64,000 nt of DNA from UBA1952 sp965246765 (GCA_965246765.1 CBDFFJ010000005.1:868001-932000); one strand, 5' to 3'. Shown: positions 17,229-26,498, counted from the first letter of the stretch. The notes: generated by a model from the letters alone, not told the origin. Numbers and translations are program-made.

Positions 17229-20147
17229 TTAAACAGTGCTCTTGCTATTGCGCTCTTTCTCAGCCAGCAGCAGCGGATGTGCCTCGCTGTAAGTCTGCTC
17301 CAAAACTTCCATCACGGCAAGCATGTCATTGAGCGGAGCCTTGGCCTTGCCTAAAGCCTCCAGCTTGCCCAGGTTATCAAACATGTTCTTCACACGCACA
17401 ACGGACACGCTGCTCTTCAGGAAATGCGCCTGACGATATATAGCTTCGTAGTCTGTACCGCCGCGCACGAGCCGGCCAAGCTGTGAAAGTCCATCAGGCA
17501 TGGTGCCCAGGAAGAGGTTGAGCACCTCGTTTATATAGGCAGGGTCATTGCCCGCGAGCTCGTAGAGATAGTTGAAATCAACAAGGGTGCTTTTCATGGA
17601 CATATTCGTTGGGCCTGCGCCGTCGGGGTGTTTACTGCGGGTAAGGCGGAGAATTTCATTAAAGAGGTCGCGTGGCTCAAATGGCTTGGAGATGTAGCCG
17701 TTCATGCCGCTTTCAAAGCAACGCTCGGCTTCGCCCTTCAGGGCATCTGCCGTCATGGCAATAATAGGAATATCGTTATGAAGATCGTTGCGAATGTATT
17801 GCGTGGCGGTGTAGCCGTCCATCTCCGGCATTTGCAGATCCATCAGCACGGCGTCAAACTGCTCTACTCCTTCGCGCAGCACATCAACGGCTAATTTACC
17901 ATTGGCAACCACATGAGAGGTGGCGCCCTGCCGCATTAGCGTATGCGTAACAACTTTCTGGTTGATGAGATTGTCTTCTGCAATAAGCAGGCGAAGGCCC
18001 CTGAGCGGCTGTTTGTCCTCCTCGCCCTGGCCGCTGCCGGATTGAATTTTCGGGATGCGATCCACCGGAATGTTGGTGATGCTGTACTGAATGCGGAAGC
18101 CAAAGGTGGAGCCTTCGCCCAGCTCGCTTTCTACCCAAACCTGTCCCTTCTGCAGCTCTACAAGCTGCTTTACAATAGCAAGGCCGAGGCCCGTGCCGCC
18201 GTATTTACGGGAAGTATTGACGTTGTTTTGCGTGAAGGATTCAAAAATCATCTGCAGCTTGTCTTTAGCGATGCCGATGCCCGTGTCACGCACAAGCACC
18301 TCAAGATCGCAGAAGCCGGCTTTGCTCTCCCGGCATTGCGCCGTAACCTGCACGCTGCCGGAGTTGGTAAATTTCAGCGCATTACCCACCAGGTTGATAA
18401 TGATTTGCTGCAGGCGCAGCGGATCGCCCATGAGCGTTTCCGGAACGAGGTCGTCAATGTCAACTTTAAGCTGCACCATCTTTTCTTCCGCCTTGAACTG
18501 TAGGGGAATAATGGCTTTGCGTATGGCGTGGCGTGGCTTGAAAGGAACGTGCTCAAAGCGGAATTTGCCGCTCTTGATTTTGGAGAAGTCCAGGATGTCA
18601 TTGATAATGGCCAGCAGATGCCGGGCTGACTCCAGGATGTTCTCCGCGTACTCGTGCTGTTCCGGATTCTGATCCGTGCTGAGCAGCAGGTTGCTCATGC
18701 CCATGATGCCGTTCATCGGCGTGCGGATTTCATGGCTCATATTAGCCAGGAAGGTCTCCTGCGCGCTGCGCGCACGTTCGGCGGCGCGCGTAGCCTGCAT
18801 CAGCTGTAGCTCGTTTTCCTTTCGTTCGGTGATGTCTGTCGCAAGGCCGCATATGTTCTGCACCTGCCCGTTGTTGCTGAGCAGCGGGAATTTTACAACC
18901 CAGTAATAGTGCTTGCGGCCGTCGCGGATCACCACGTCTTCATAAGTAACCATGCTTTTGTGCAGGATCACCTGCTCGTTGGCAAAGCGGAAATTCTGAC
19001 TGGCATCGTTAGGAAACAGATCGGCGTCGCGGTGTGTAAGCAGCTCCTCGGGGCTCATGCCGAAGATTTCACAGAGCTTCTTATTGACCACCATGTAGCG
19101 GCCTTCCAGGTCTTTAATATAGACTGCGGAAGGGATATTGTCAATGATCTCCTGCGTGAGGCGGTGCTGCTGCATGCGTTGCTGGGCAAGCGCTTTTAGC
19201 TGCTCTTCCATCTTCTTTTCCACATCGCTGTCCCAGGCCACAGTCTGCCATTTTTCAATACGGCCCTTCGCATCGCGCAGCGGAAAGAAGCGAAACGAAA
19301 CCCATTTCTCGCGTCCATCCGCGGTTTTCACCTTGAGCTCTTGCGTGCGGATGAGCGGATAGTTGGGCTCATCCCAGCGACGAACGTCGGGCATCAGCAG
19401 GGTTGACGGGCGTCCCACCAGGTCTTCGGGCGCATACCCGGTGAGCTTCAGCATGTTTTCGCTGGTGTACAGCATTGTACCCTCCAGATCCAGAATGGTG
19501 GTTACAAAGCCGGTGCCTTCAATAATGGCCTTTGAGCGGCTTTCTTCGTGGCGGGCCGTTTGCTCCGCGCTCACCCGACGGATGAAGTTGCGATACACCT
19601 GCTGCAGGCTCACAACCAGAAATATCCCAAGCAGCAAGTAAACGATCAGCGAGTATATAAGGCGGCTCTTGCTGTAAAACTCAAAATCTTCCGATTGCGT
19701 GTGCAGCATATCGCGCATGTCCGCAAGCAATCCGTCGGTGCTGGTTATTATCCTTTGGTCAAGGCTTGCTATACGCGGGTTAGTTCCGGGCGAAGCGCCC
19801 TGGTGAATCAGTCCGAGCTTCTCGCGCACCATTTGGCTGATTGAGGCAATCGCTGCGTGCTGGGCGGCATTCCTGCGCACCTGATATGCAACGCTGTCAA
19901 GGTTTGAGAGCAGCTGCGCATCCGCCGAAATATGCCGGCTGGTTCTGCCGGCGTCTTTATGAATTTCCTGAATTGCCAGAATATCTCCCCGGGCGCGCTC
20001 AATGCCCGAAATCACCGTATTGGCGTGCGTCACCCAGCGATGCGCCCCTTCTGATTTCTGATACAGGTTGAATGCCTGCAGGATAATGCCTACAAAAAAC
20101 GCGGCTACGATAACCGTTATGAGCGTGAACGTACGCTTAAAAGACAT
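17229..20147 (-). CDS. Membrane hybrid sensor histidine kinase with PAS, REC and Hpt domains
   Basis: A 972-aa phosphorelay kinase. The order is: TM1 (about 7-26), a helical periplasmic sensor part of CHASE3-like size (30-160), TM2 (163-182), PAS (about 205-310), PAS (about 330-445), HisKA with phospho-acceptor His472 in SHEIRTPMNG, HATPase (about 570-690) with N box (NLVGNALKFT) and G boxes (DTGIGI, GGTGLGLAIV), a receiver domain with Asp770 (VLMDLQMPEMDG) and Lys821, and a C-terminal Hpt domain with His908 (AHFLKSS). The intramolecular His-Asp-His relay implies a separate output regulator, which is not next to it. The stimulus is unknown. Confidence 0.95.
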   Translation of the reverse strand: MSFKRTFTLITVIVAAFFVGIILQAFNLYQKSEGAHRWVTHANTVISGIERARGDILAIQEIHKDAGRTSRHISADAQLLSNLDSVAYQVRRNAAQHAAIASISQMVREKLGLIHQGASPGTNPRIASLDQRIITSTDGLLADMRDMLHTQSEDFEFYSKSRLIYSLIVYLLLGIFLVVSLQQVYRNFIRRVSAEQTARHEESRSKAIIEGTGFVTTILDLEGTMLYTSENMLKLTGYAPEDLVGRPSTLLMPDVRRWDEPNYPLIRTQELKVKTADGREKWVSFRFFPLRDAKGRIEKWQTVAWDSDVEKKMEEQLKALAQQRMQQHRLTQEIIDNIPSAVYIKDLEGRYMVVNKKLCEIFGMSPEELLTHRDADLFPNDASQNFRFANEQVILHKSMVTYEDVVIRDGRKHYYWVVKFPLLSNNGQVQNICGLATDITERKENELQLMQATRAAERARSAQETFLANMSHEIRTPMNGIMGMSNLLLSTDQNPEQHEYAENILESARHLLAIINDILDFSKIKSGKFRFEHVPFKPRHAIRKAIIPLQFKAEEKMVQLKVDIDDLVPETLMGDPLRLQQIIINLVGNALKFTNSGSVQVTAQCRESKAGFCDLEVLVRDTGIGIAKDKLQMIFESFTQNNVNTSRKYGGTGLGLAIVKQLVELQKGQVWVESELGEGSTFGFRIQYSITNIPVDRIPKIQSGSGQGEEDKQPLRGLRLLIAEDNLINQKVVTHTLMRQGATSHVVANGKLAVDVLREGVEQFDAVLMDLQMPEMDGYTATQYIRNDLHNDIPIIAMTADALKGEAERCFESGMNGYISKPFEPRDLFNEILRLTRSKHPDGAGPTNMSMKSTLVDFNYLYELAGNDPAYINEVLNLFLGTMPDGLSQLGRLVRGGTDYEAIYRQAHFLKSSVSVVRVKNMFDNLGKLEALGKAKAPLNDMLAVMEVLEQTYSEAHPLLLAEKERNSKSTV

Positions 20148-20214
20148 GTGCTGTAATGAGATGCTGGCAGCTTAACCGTCGCCGTTACTGACGAAGATAA
20201 TAAAACACCTGTGC

Positions 20215-20985
20215 TTACAGCTTTTTCTCTGTCAGGTACTTCCAGTACCTGAGGGGCACATGCCGTAGGTGAAGCTGCGGGTTCTTTCGGGCCGGGATTC
20301 CAGTGCTCTTAAAGTAGTCTTTCCAAAGGGCCTGATACAGCTCTTCGTGCGGCGCAAAGGCATCTGTCGCGGGCTTGCCGCTGCCGCCTTCCGCCCATTC
20401 CAGTTGCACCTCGGTCAGCAGCTCGCTGTCTTTATTGTAATGCAGGCCCTGCTTGCGGCGCAGGTCGTAGATGAGCCAGCTCTGGTCGGCGTATCGGCTT
20501 TTGAAGTGCTTGGCAATGAGTGGCAGGACGTGAAAGTCCGGCTCAATGGCGGCGTAGAAAAGCCCGTCGCCCAATTCCTCAAAGCGAACGAAGGCCTCCA
20601 TTCGGTGCTTCTCGCGCCAGACGCGGCGGGCGGTTTGCGCAATCCACAGCACAGAGGCATTGCCAAAGTCTTCTTCAATCTTCTTGTCAGGATTGGCAAA
20701 GACGTAGCGGATGTAGGCGAGTATGTGACCTTCGGCTTCCAAAAGTTCGGAGAGGTAGCAGTACCACAGCTGGTCAAGGGCCTCCGGCGACAGCTTTTTG
20801 GAAAGGCCGATCCATACGCGGCGGGCTTTAATGGCGTTTGTGGTTACGGGTGCACGCTGTGCGAAGGCATCGGGCGTTGCGTGGCTTTCTTTTACGATGG
20901 CGGCGTCTGCCGCTTTGCGCTCATAGACTTCAAAGACGGCGCTGAGCAGGCCGGCCATGGTGCCGTCGTAAGTGAGCTGGAGCAT
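20215..20985 (-). CDS. TIGR03915/DUF4130-type putative DNA repair protein
   Basis: A 256-aa protein starting MLQLTYDGTMAGLLSAVFE, the signature of the TIGR03915 (DUF4130) family. Other family features are the middle WYCYLSELLEAEGHIL segment, FVRFEELGDGLFYAAIEPDFHVLPL, YADQSWLIYDLRRKQGLHY, and the ending LRHVPLRYWKYLTEK. The family is almost always encoded next to the radical SAM protein TIGR03916, as here (82 bp apart, same strand). In some bacteria it is fused to a uracil-DNA-glycosylase-like domain, hence the repair label. The biochemical activity is not established. Confidence 0.9.
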   Translation of the reverse strand: MLQLTYDGTMAGLLSAVFEVYERKAADAAIVKESHATPDAFAQRAPVTTNAIKARRVWIGLSKKLSPEALDQLWYCYLSELLEAEGHILAYIRYVFANPDKKIEEDFGNASVLWIAQTARRVWREKHRMEAFVRFEELGDGLFYAAIEPDFHVLPLIAKHFKSRYADQSWLIYDLRRKQGLHYNKDSELLTEVQLEWAEGGSGKPATDAFAPHEELYQALWKDYFKSTGIPARKNPQLHLRHVPLRYWKYLTEKKL

Positions 20986-21004
20986 CCGTTGCGATTCATT
21001 TCCA

Positions 21005-21048
21005 GGGATTAAAATCCCCGGCTATTATTTCGGTCGTCCCTTCGGGAC
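21005..21048. repeat. Double hairpin between TIGR03916 and TIGR03915 genes
   Basis: GGGATT/AATCCC and GTCCC/GGGAC (TTC loop, effectively a cTTCGg-type loop) form two successive short hairpins in the 82-bp spacer. It has the look of a dispersed intergenic repeat and could partly attenuate transcription from the upstream radical SAM gene into the downstream gene. Confidence 0.6.
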
Positions 21049-21067
21049 TCACAGCTTGGAAATGAGG

Positions 21068-22336
21068 TTAGAATAGCTGACCCTGCTGCGTATAATGATT
21101 CACGAACTTGCTCTTCGCGCCGCTCAATATCCGCTGGCGAATCGTGGTATCCGGCAGCTCCAATGTTTGACCTTCCGTCACATCGCGGCAAATGATGAAA
21201 TACTTCGCGCGGTTTATGGAAATGCCGATTTTCTTGAGTTGCTCCCAACTCAGTTTTCCGAATTGCCGCGCCTGCACAATGCGTTCCGCGCTTTTCAGGC
21301 CGACGCCGGGAATGCGCTTTATCAAATCCGCCGGGGCTGTGTTGATGTCTATCGGGAAGAGGTGCAGGTTGCGCAGCGCCCAGCCAAGCTTCGGGTCAAT
21401 GGCGGTGTCCAGATGAGGGTTCGCTTCGTCCACAATTTCATCCACCGCAAAGCCGTAATTGCGCAGCAGCCAGTCGGCCTGATAGAGGCGGTGCTCGCGC
21501 AGCACCGGAACCTGCGTGGCGATGTGCGGCAGCAGGCTGTTACCGTCATTCACCGGCACATAGCCGGAATAATACACGCGGCGTAAACCGTAGCCTTTAT
21601 AGAGTTCGTTAGCGCGGTTCATAATCGTCAGGTCATTCTCCGGCGTCGCGCCAATCACCATCTGCGTACTCTGCCCGCCGGGCGAAAAAGACGGCGTGGA
21701 GCGGATAAGCTTTTTCTGTTCCTTCATGCCGGCTATTGTCTCGCTGAGATAGCTCATCGGCGCCTCAATATCGGCGTAGTTTTTTTCCGGCGCCAGTTTC
21801 GTCAGGCTTTGCTCTGTGGGCAGCTCAATGTTTACCGAAAGGCGGTCGGCATATAGTCCCGCTTCGCGCATCAGCTCCTGACTTGCGCCCGGAATCGTTT
21901 TCAGGTGAATGTAGCCGTTGAAATGGTGCTCCTCACGCAGCGTCTTCGCCACGCGCACAAGGCGCTCCATAGTATAGTCCGGGTTCTTAAAGATGCCCGA
22001 GGAAAGGAACAGGCCTTCTATATAATTGCGACGGTAGAAATTGATGGTAAGGTCAACAACTTCTTCCACCGTAAACGCCACGCGCTTTACTTCCTCATTG
22101 CTTTTGCGTGAAACGCAGTACTGGCAATCGTAGATGCAGAAATTGGTAAGCAGGATTTTCAGGAGAGAAATACACCGGCCATCTTCCGTATAAGAATGGC
22201 AGATACCCATGCCGGTCGTGTCGCCGAGGCCTTTGCCTTTATTGTCCCGCTTGGAGCCGCTGGAAGAGCACGAAACATCGTACTTGGCGGCGTCCGAAAG
22301 TATGTTCAGCTTCTCCTTGATTCGGTCCCAGTTCAC
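21068..22336 (-). CDS. Putative DNA modification/repair radical SAM protein (TIGR03916)
   Basis: A 422-aa radical SAM enzyme. The CxxxCxxC cluster motif is CIYDCQYC (Cys67, Cys71, Cys74), followed by a partial TIM barrel with SSGIFKNPDYTMERL and STPSFSPGGQSTQMVIGA. Near the C-terminus is a helix-hairpin-helix (DLIKRIPGVGLKSAERIV, about 335-355), a DNA-binding element. The annotated start is a GTG at 22336, giving the family N-terminus NWDRIKEKLNILSDAAKYDVSCSSSG. It is the first gene of the pair with TIGR03915. The combination of radical SAM and HhH suggests radical chemistry on DNA; the substrate is unknown. Confidence 0.93.
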   Translation of the reverse strand: MNWDRIKEKLNILSDAAKYDVSCSSSGSKRDNKGKGLGDTTGMGICHSYTEDGRCISLLKILLTNFCIYDCQYCVSRKSNEEVKRVAFTVEEVVDLTINFYRRNYIEGLFLSSGIFKNPDYTMERLVRVAKTLREEHHFNGYIHLKTIPGASQELMREAGLYADRLSVNIELPTEQSLTKLAPEKNYADIEAPMSYLSETIAGMKEQKKLIRSTPSFSPGGQSTQMVIGATPENDLTIMNRANELYKGYGLRRVYYSGYVPVNDGNSLLPHIATQVPVLREHRLYQADWLLRNYGFAVDEIVDEANPHLDTAIDPKLGWALRNLHLFPIDINTAPADLIKRIPGVGLKSAERIVQARQFGKLSWEQLKKIGISINRAKYFIICRDVTEGQTLELPDTTIRQRILSGAKSKFVNHYTQQGQLF

Positions 22337-22513
22337 ATGCGCTGTATTATCCTTAAAAATACCAAAATGCAGCGGGTATTAGTACCAAAGGCTTGCTATT
22401 AATATGCGACGTGGCTTTGTTTGTAAAGCATAAACGGTCATTCGGCTACTAATGTTCAACAACAATTCTTTTTCCGAAAAAATGTCTGGCCGCCTGAATG
22501 TCACCGTTTTTTA

Positions 22514-22521
22514 TACCTTGG
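22514..22521 (+). promoter_or_regulatory. Possible -7 box of the phaB-like gene
   Basis: TACCTTGG differs from TAnnTTTG at one position and stands 28 bp upstream of the ATG. No clear -33 element is seen. Confidence 0.3.
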
Positions 22522-22549
22522 ACTAAATCATCAAACAGCCTACACCATT

Positions 22550-23293
22550 ATGAAAACCAGCAACCACATCGTCCTTGTAACCGGCGCTACCGGCGGCCTC
22601 GGCACCGCTATGTGCAAAGAGCTTTTTAACGACGGCTACCGCGTCGCCGCGAACTTCCGCAACGCGCAGAAGGCGGAAGAATGGAAAGCGAAGATGGCCG
22701 CCGAAGGAATTGACGCGACGACGGTTGAAGGCGATGTAACGGATTATGAGAGTGTAGGCAAGATGGTTGCGGAAATAGAATCCAAGCTTGGCCCGGTGGA
22801 CATTCTCGTAAATAACGCAGGTATCACGCGCGACATCCGCTTCGCGAAGATGAGCCCGGAAGAATGGCACGACGTCATCAATACAAACCTCAACTCCATC
22901 TTCAACACCACACGCCACGTCATTAATGGCATGATAGAACGGAAGTTTGGCCGCATCATCAACATATCCTCTGTAAATGGCCAGCGCGGCCAATTCGGTC
23001 AGGCCAATTACTCCGCAGCAAAGGCCGGCATGCACGGCTTCACGAAGACGCTGGCTATGGAAGTGGCGAAGTACGGCATCACGGTAAACACCATTTCTCC
23101 CGGCTACATCGGCACTGATATGGTGATGGCGGTGGAGCAGAAATACCGCGATGCGATTGTGGCGCAGATTCCGGTCGGACGCTTGGGCGGCACGCATGAG
23201 GTGGCGCACCTCGTGAGCTTTCTGGCGTCTGATGAGGCAAGCTTTATTACGGGGGCGAATTATAGCATTAATGGGGGGCAGCACGTGTACTAA
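22550..23293 (+). CDS. phaB: Acetoacetyl-CoA reductase-like short-chain dehydrogenase (PhaB/FabG type)
   Basis: A 247-aa NADP(H)-dependent SDR enzyme with the glycine motif TGATGGLG (10-17), NNAG, catalytic Ser in ISSVNGQRGQFGQ, and YSAAK. The ISSVNGQ, KAGMHGFTKTLAMEVAKYG, SPGYIGTDM and NGGQHVY stretches are closer to acetoacetyl-CoA reductase PhaB than to housekeeping FabG. It would reduce acetoacetyl-CoA to 3-hydroxybutyryl-CoA, for polyhydroxyalkanoate synthesis or ketone-body-type metabolism. No phaA or phaC is adjacent, so a general 3-oxoacyl reductase role remains possible. Confidence 0.85.
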   Translation: MKTSNHIVLVTGATGGLGTAMCKELFNDGYRVAANFRNAQKAEEWKAKMAAEGIDATTVEGDVTDYESVGKMVAEIESKLGPVDILVNNAGITRDIRFAKMSPEEWHDVINTNLNSIFNTTRHVINGMIERKFGRIINISSVNGQRGQFGQANYSAAKAGMHGFTKTLAMEVAKYGITVNTISPGYIGTDMVMAVEQKYRDAIVAQIPVGRLGGTHEVAHLVSFLASDEASFITGANYSINGGQHVY

Positions 23294-23332
23294 TTTGGTC
23301 GGTACGGCGCAGCCGGGCTGACCGTAAGCGGA

Positions 23333-23362
23333 TGTAGAGACGCGATGCATCGCGCCGCTACA
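23333..23362. repeat. Palindromic repeat between the reductase and kinase-like genes
   Basis: A 30-bp near-palindrome centred on CGCGATGCATCGCG with outer TGTAG/CTACA arms, interrupted by two mismatched base pairs. The core resembles a widespread dispersed palindrome. It could act as a weak terminator after the reductase gene. Confidence 0.65.
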
Positions 23363-23373
23363 TTTGTATAGAC

Positions 23374-23895
23374 ATGCCCAAATATCCCCGCCAACTCTCC
23401 GCTGGCGCAAACAACACTGCTATTGCGCTCTCAGAAAGCGAGGTAGGCAAGTTGTATCTCGCAGATACGCGCTCCGACATCGGCTCCGAAGCGGAAAAGA
23501 TGAAGGCCGCGAATGCCATCAATGGTCTCGTCGTAAAATTCATCCGGCTGGACTTTCATGAAAGCCTGAAGGCGGAAATGTTAGTCATGGAGCGCCTTTA
23601 CCCGCTGGACTACCGCGCTTATGAAGCCGAGCGGCGGGAATTATGGCTGGAAGTATTTACAGATGAACTGCGTCAACTTCACGCCTCTGGCTTCGTACAC
23701 CGTGACTTGTGCCGCCCTTCCGGCATTGGCGGGCAATACTTTGACAATGTACTGCTGACTGAGACAGGATTACGGCTGATAGACGTTGGCATTTCCACGC
23801 TGCGTAGTCAAGTCGGAGATGCCATTTTTCAAAGGCAGGTGGCGCAGGAAGAAGAGGAATTGAAGAAGTTTGCAGAATATTTCCTGAACCGATAG
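23374..23895 (+). CDS. Minimal protein-kinase-like protein
   Basis: A 173-aa protein with a shortened kinase fold. Recognisable parts are GLVVKFIRL (a possible ATP-lysine strand), HASGFVHRDLCRP (the HRD catalytic loop), YFDNVLL (the Asn after the loop) and LRLIDVGIS (the DFG-equivalent Asp). The N-lobe lacks a canonical glycine-rich loop and the C-lobe is cut short after the DVG motif, so it is well below the usual 250-residue size. It may be an atypical serine/threonine or small-molecule kinase, or a pseudokinase. It stands alone, with a palindromic repeat just upstream. Confidence 0.7.
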   Translation: MPKYPRQLSAGANNTAIALSESEVGKLYLADTRSDIGSEAEKMKAANAINGLVVKFIRLDFHESLKAEMLVMERLYPLDYRAYEAERRELWLEVFTDELRQLHASGFVHRDLCRPSGIGGQYFDNVLLTETGLRLIDVGISTLRSQVGDAIFQRQVAQEEEELKKFAEYFLNR

Positions 23896-23919
23896 CCAAC
23901 AAATTCAGCATCCCAAAGC

Positions 23920-25395
23920 TTATTCCGGCGCCTTGAAATGCACCGCCAGTTTGAAGTCTGCATAAATAGGAATGCCGTCTTCCATTCCGGGCGTGACGAC
24001 CGGTAGCAGGTAAGCAATCCGCCTGGCTTCATTATTAAAAATGGGATTGTCGCTTGCTACTATCGCTGCGTACGAAATAGATTTATCAATTTCCATCCTT
24101 AGTCTTAAGGTCACCTTACCGCTAAGCCTTTCTTGTCCCGTTACTTCCGGATAGACCACCCATTGGTCAAAATAATACTGAGGGTCTTTCAGAAATTCCG
24201 GCGGCGTGTAATGCGGGTAGTATAGGGTATCGCTGGCATTCTGGGCAAAGCATTTCCATGAACTACGCGTGCCGTCTTCGTACTGCTCTTGTCGCCTTAA
24301 TTTACCATTGGACCACCATGTGGTCAGCGGGCCGTCCAACTTTCCATGTTTGTAGGTCTTTATCTGCCGTAGCTTTTTGGCTGGCCGCGCAAAGTAGTAG
24401 CGCCATTCTCCTTCCTCAAGGTTGTCCCGTTCTTCGCCCTCTACTATGATGTTTCCAGTTTCTTGGTCAAATGCAGTATAGGTGCCGTCTCTACGCCCGT
24501 GCTTCCAGTATGCGATGGAGTGCAGTTTGTCGCTGCATTGATGAAACTCCCTGCTTTCTCCTTCCGCTGTGTCGTTTACGAGGTTGTAGCGGTTTCTTAT
24601 CAATTCACAATTGCTATTGTAGTATTCCGCGGGGCCGGTCATGCTGTCATTCCTGATAGTCTTTGTGTATCTCAGGTAGCCGGTTAGCGTATCGTAGCAT
24701 CTGAGGATGCCGTTTTTCCTGCCGTGAGCGATGGGAATTTCCATAAATATCCGCCCGCCTGGCGTATAGCGGCTAATGGTGTAGAGGCTGTCGCCCAACA
24801 AGAGATGCTCGCTGCGCACTGACCCGTAAGTAGTGTCGTATAGCCGGACGCATCCCTCCAACTTGCCGCCGGCGTAGTTGAGCGTCGCAGTCAGCCTGCC
24901 ACCTGTGCTGTACTGCCTCCATTCACCTGTTTCAAGGCCGCGATATAGCAAACCTTCGCGCTGCGAAACGCCGTTGAGCGTATCATAAATACGGAGCTGT
25001 GAATAATTGGTATCGGCAAGGAACACAATCCTTCGCCGTAAAAGCCCGCTTTTATAGATATAGGAGGTATCCGCATTCCGGTTGTGCCGGAAACTTTCTC
25101 TGCTTTCCACCTGACCATCGCTTCCATAGAATAAAAATCGCCCCTCTTTGGTTTCGGGCGTAAGTGAGCTCATTGCTCCAGTCATTTGAAGCTGGCCAGA
25201 CATATAGTAGTCTTTCACGGCGTAGAGTCCGTCCGCAAACGATGGCGATGGGCGGAAATAGACTGCGCTGTCTCTAGCGCAAACCTTCCAGCTTTTGTTG
25301 AAAAAGACTGTGTCTATAGCTGCCCGCCCGGTTACGCTGAACGCTGTAAGCGAGCAAAAAGCAGCAAAGACCAGCTGCTTAAATATAAAATGCAT
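23920..25395 (-). CDS. Secreted MORN-variant repeat protein with TonB C-terminal domain
   Basis: A 491-aa protein with a signal peptide (MHFIFKQLVFAAFCSLTAFS, cleaved after about residue 25). Residues about 55-385 are built from roughly a dozen YwqK/MORN-variant repeats of the Y-x-x-G-x-L-x-G-x-x-x-x-Y type, for example YAGGKLEGCVRLYDT and KHGKLDGPLTTWWSNGKL. The last about 90 residues resemble a TonB C-terminal domain (SGKVTLRLRMEIDKSISYAAI, EARRIAYLLPVVTPG). Such proteins are common in Bacteroidota and their role is unknown. Database labels calling YwqK repeats an antitoxin are not supported by anything here. Confidence 0.82.
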   Translation of the reverse strand: MHFIFKQLVFAAFCSLTAFSVTGRAAIDTVFFNKSWKVCARDSAVYFRPSPSFADGLYAVKDYYMSGQLQMTGAMSSLTPETKEGRFLFYGSDGQVESRESFRHNRNADTSYIYKSGLLRRRIVFLADTNYSQLRIYDTLNGVSQREGLLYRGLETGEWRQYSTGGRLTATLNYAGGKLEGCVRLYDTTYGSVRSEHLLLGDSLYTISRYTPGGRIFMEIPIAHGRKNGILRCYDTLTGYLRYTKTIRNDSMTGPAEYYNSNCELIRNRYNLVNDTAEGESREFHQCSDKLHSIAYWKHGRRDGTYTAFDQETGNIIVEGEERDNLEEGEWRYYFARPAKKLRQIKTYKHGKLDGPLTTWWSNGKLRRQEQYEDGTRSSWKCFAQNASDTLYYPHYTPPEFLKDPQYYFDQWVVYPEVTGQERLSGKVTLRLRMEIDKSISYAAIVASDNPIFNNEARRIAYLLPVVTPGMEDGIPIYADFKLAVHFKAPE

Positions 25396-25450
25396 GACTA
25401 AAAATAATCGTCGAGCGTCAAATACCGAACTACAATTGCCAGCACACTAA

Positions 25451-25481
25451 AAAGCCCTTTAGGCAGAACCTGAAGGGCTTT
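25451..25481 (-). terminator. Terminator of tsf
   Basis: A stem of AAAGCCCTT with AAGGGCTTT plus an inner AGG/CCT helix is followed on the minus strand by five T residues. It lies 22 bp after the tsf stop and ends the ribosomal operon. Confidence 0.85.
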
Positions 25482-25503
25482 CTAAAACTCACGGCTCAGA
25501 CAA

Positions 25504-26352
25504 TTATCCAATCGCCACCCGCTTAAACTGCGTAATACCAAGATTCTTATCCACGCTCTTGATGTAATCGGATACGCTCTTGCCATTATCCTTTACAAAC
25601 GGCTGCGCCATTAGCGTATTCTCCTTGAAGAAGGCGTTGAGCTTTCCTTCAGCCACCTTAGAAATCATTTCCTGTGGCTTGCCGGCCATCTTCGGGTCGG
25701 CTTGCATCTGCTCCATTACGATGTTGCGCTCGCGCTCGATCACGTGCGGCTCAATGCTCTCTTGGCTGAGGCCCAGCGGGTTCATAGCGGCAATCTGCAT
25801 CGCTACGTCCTTGCCGGCAGCGTTCACGTGCTCGCCCTTGGCATTGTTCATGCCTACCAGCACGCCGATGCGGTAGTTGCCGTGGATGTAGGCTACCACG
25901 CTATCCGCGCTCACCTGCTCGTAGCGCACCACGTCAATCTTCTCGCCAATCTTAGCTACCGTTTCATTCAGGCGGTCGGCTACCGTAGAGTCGCCCATCT
26001 TCAGCGCCTTCAGCGCGTCAATATTGTCCGGCATGTTCTGCTCGGTAAGGGTGGCGAGCTCGTTGGCGAATTGGATAAAGTCGGCATTCTTGCTTACGAA
26101 GTCCGTTTCGGAAGAAAGCTGGATAATGATGCCGTAGTTGCCGTCCGCATTGGTTCGGGCCACTACCACGCCTTCCTTCGCCTCGCGGTCGCTGCGGTTG
26201 GCAGCTACTTTCTGGCCTTTCTTGCGCAGGTAATCAATGGCTCCTTCAAAGTCATTGCCACTTTCTTCAAGTGCCTTGCGGCAGTCAGCCATGCCCGCGC
26301 CCGTCTGGTCGCGCAGCTTCTTTACGTCTTGTGCAGTTATTGTAACGCTCAT
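25504..26352 (-). CDS. tsf: Elongation factor Ts
   Basis: The guanine nucleotide exchange factor of EF-Tu, 282 aa. The N-terminal UBA-like domain carries VKKLRDQTGAGMADCRKAL; then come YLRKKGQKVA, the TDFVSKNADF signature (SSETDFVSKN) that contacts EF-Tu, and the coiled-coil and core domains, ending GITQFKRVAIG. It is the last gene of rplM-rpsI-rpsB-tsf, separated from rpsB by 207 bp that contain a strong terminator-like hairpin, so it may be partly uncoupled from the upstream genes. Confidence 0.97.
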   Translation of the reverse strand: MSVTITAQDVKKLRDQTGAGMADCRKALEESGNDFEGAIDYLRKKGQKVAANRSDREAKEGVVVARTNADGNYGIIIQLSSETDFVSKNADFIQFANELATLTEQNMPDNIDALKALKMGDSTVADRLNETVAKIGEKIDVVRYEQVSADSVVAYIHGNYRIGVLVGMNNAKGEHVNAAGKDVAMQIAAMNPLGLSQESIEPHVIERERNIVMEQMQADPKMAGKPQEMISKVAEGKLNAFFKENTLMAQPFVKDNGKSVSDYIKSVDKNLGITQFKRVAIG

Positions 26353-26498
26353 GTTTTAATTTGGGATTATGCTTAAAAAATTTGCCGCGCGAAAGTCGGG
26401 AAATTATCGGTGGCAGCCAACATATTTTAGCGTAAGCGCGGAGCCGAAGTAAACGCCATGATAAATAAACCGCTGCGGCCATTCCCAGACCTCAAATT

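Noticed and set aside
22523..23410. 295-codon minus-strand frame opposite the reductase
   Set aside because: It is a shadow of the clearly conserved SDR gene and has no recognisable domain.
23920..25395. Toxin-antitoxin role for the YwqK/MORN-repeat protein
   Set aside because: It is a long exported protein with a TonB C-terminal domain and there is no toxin partner.
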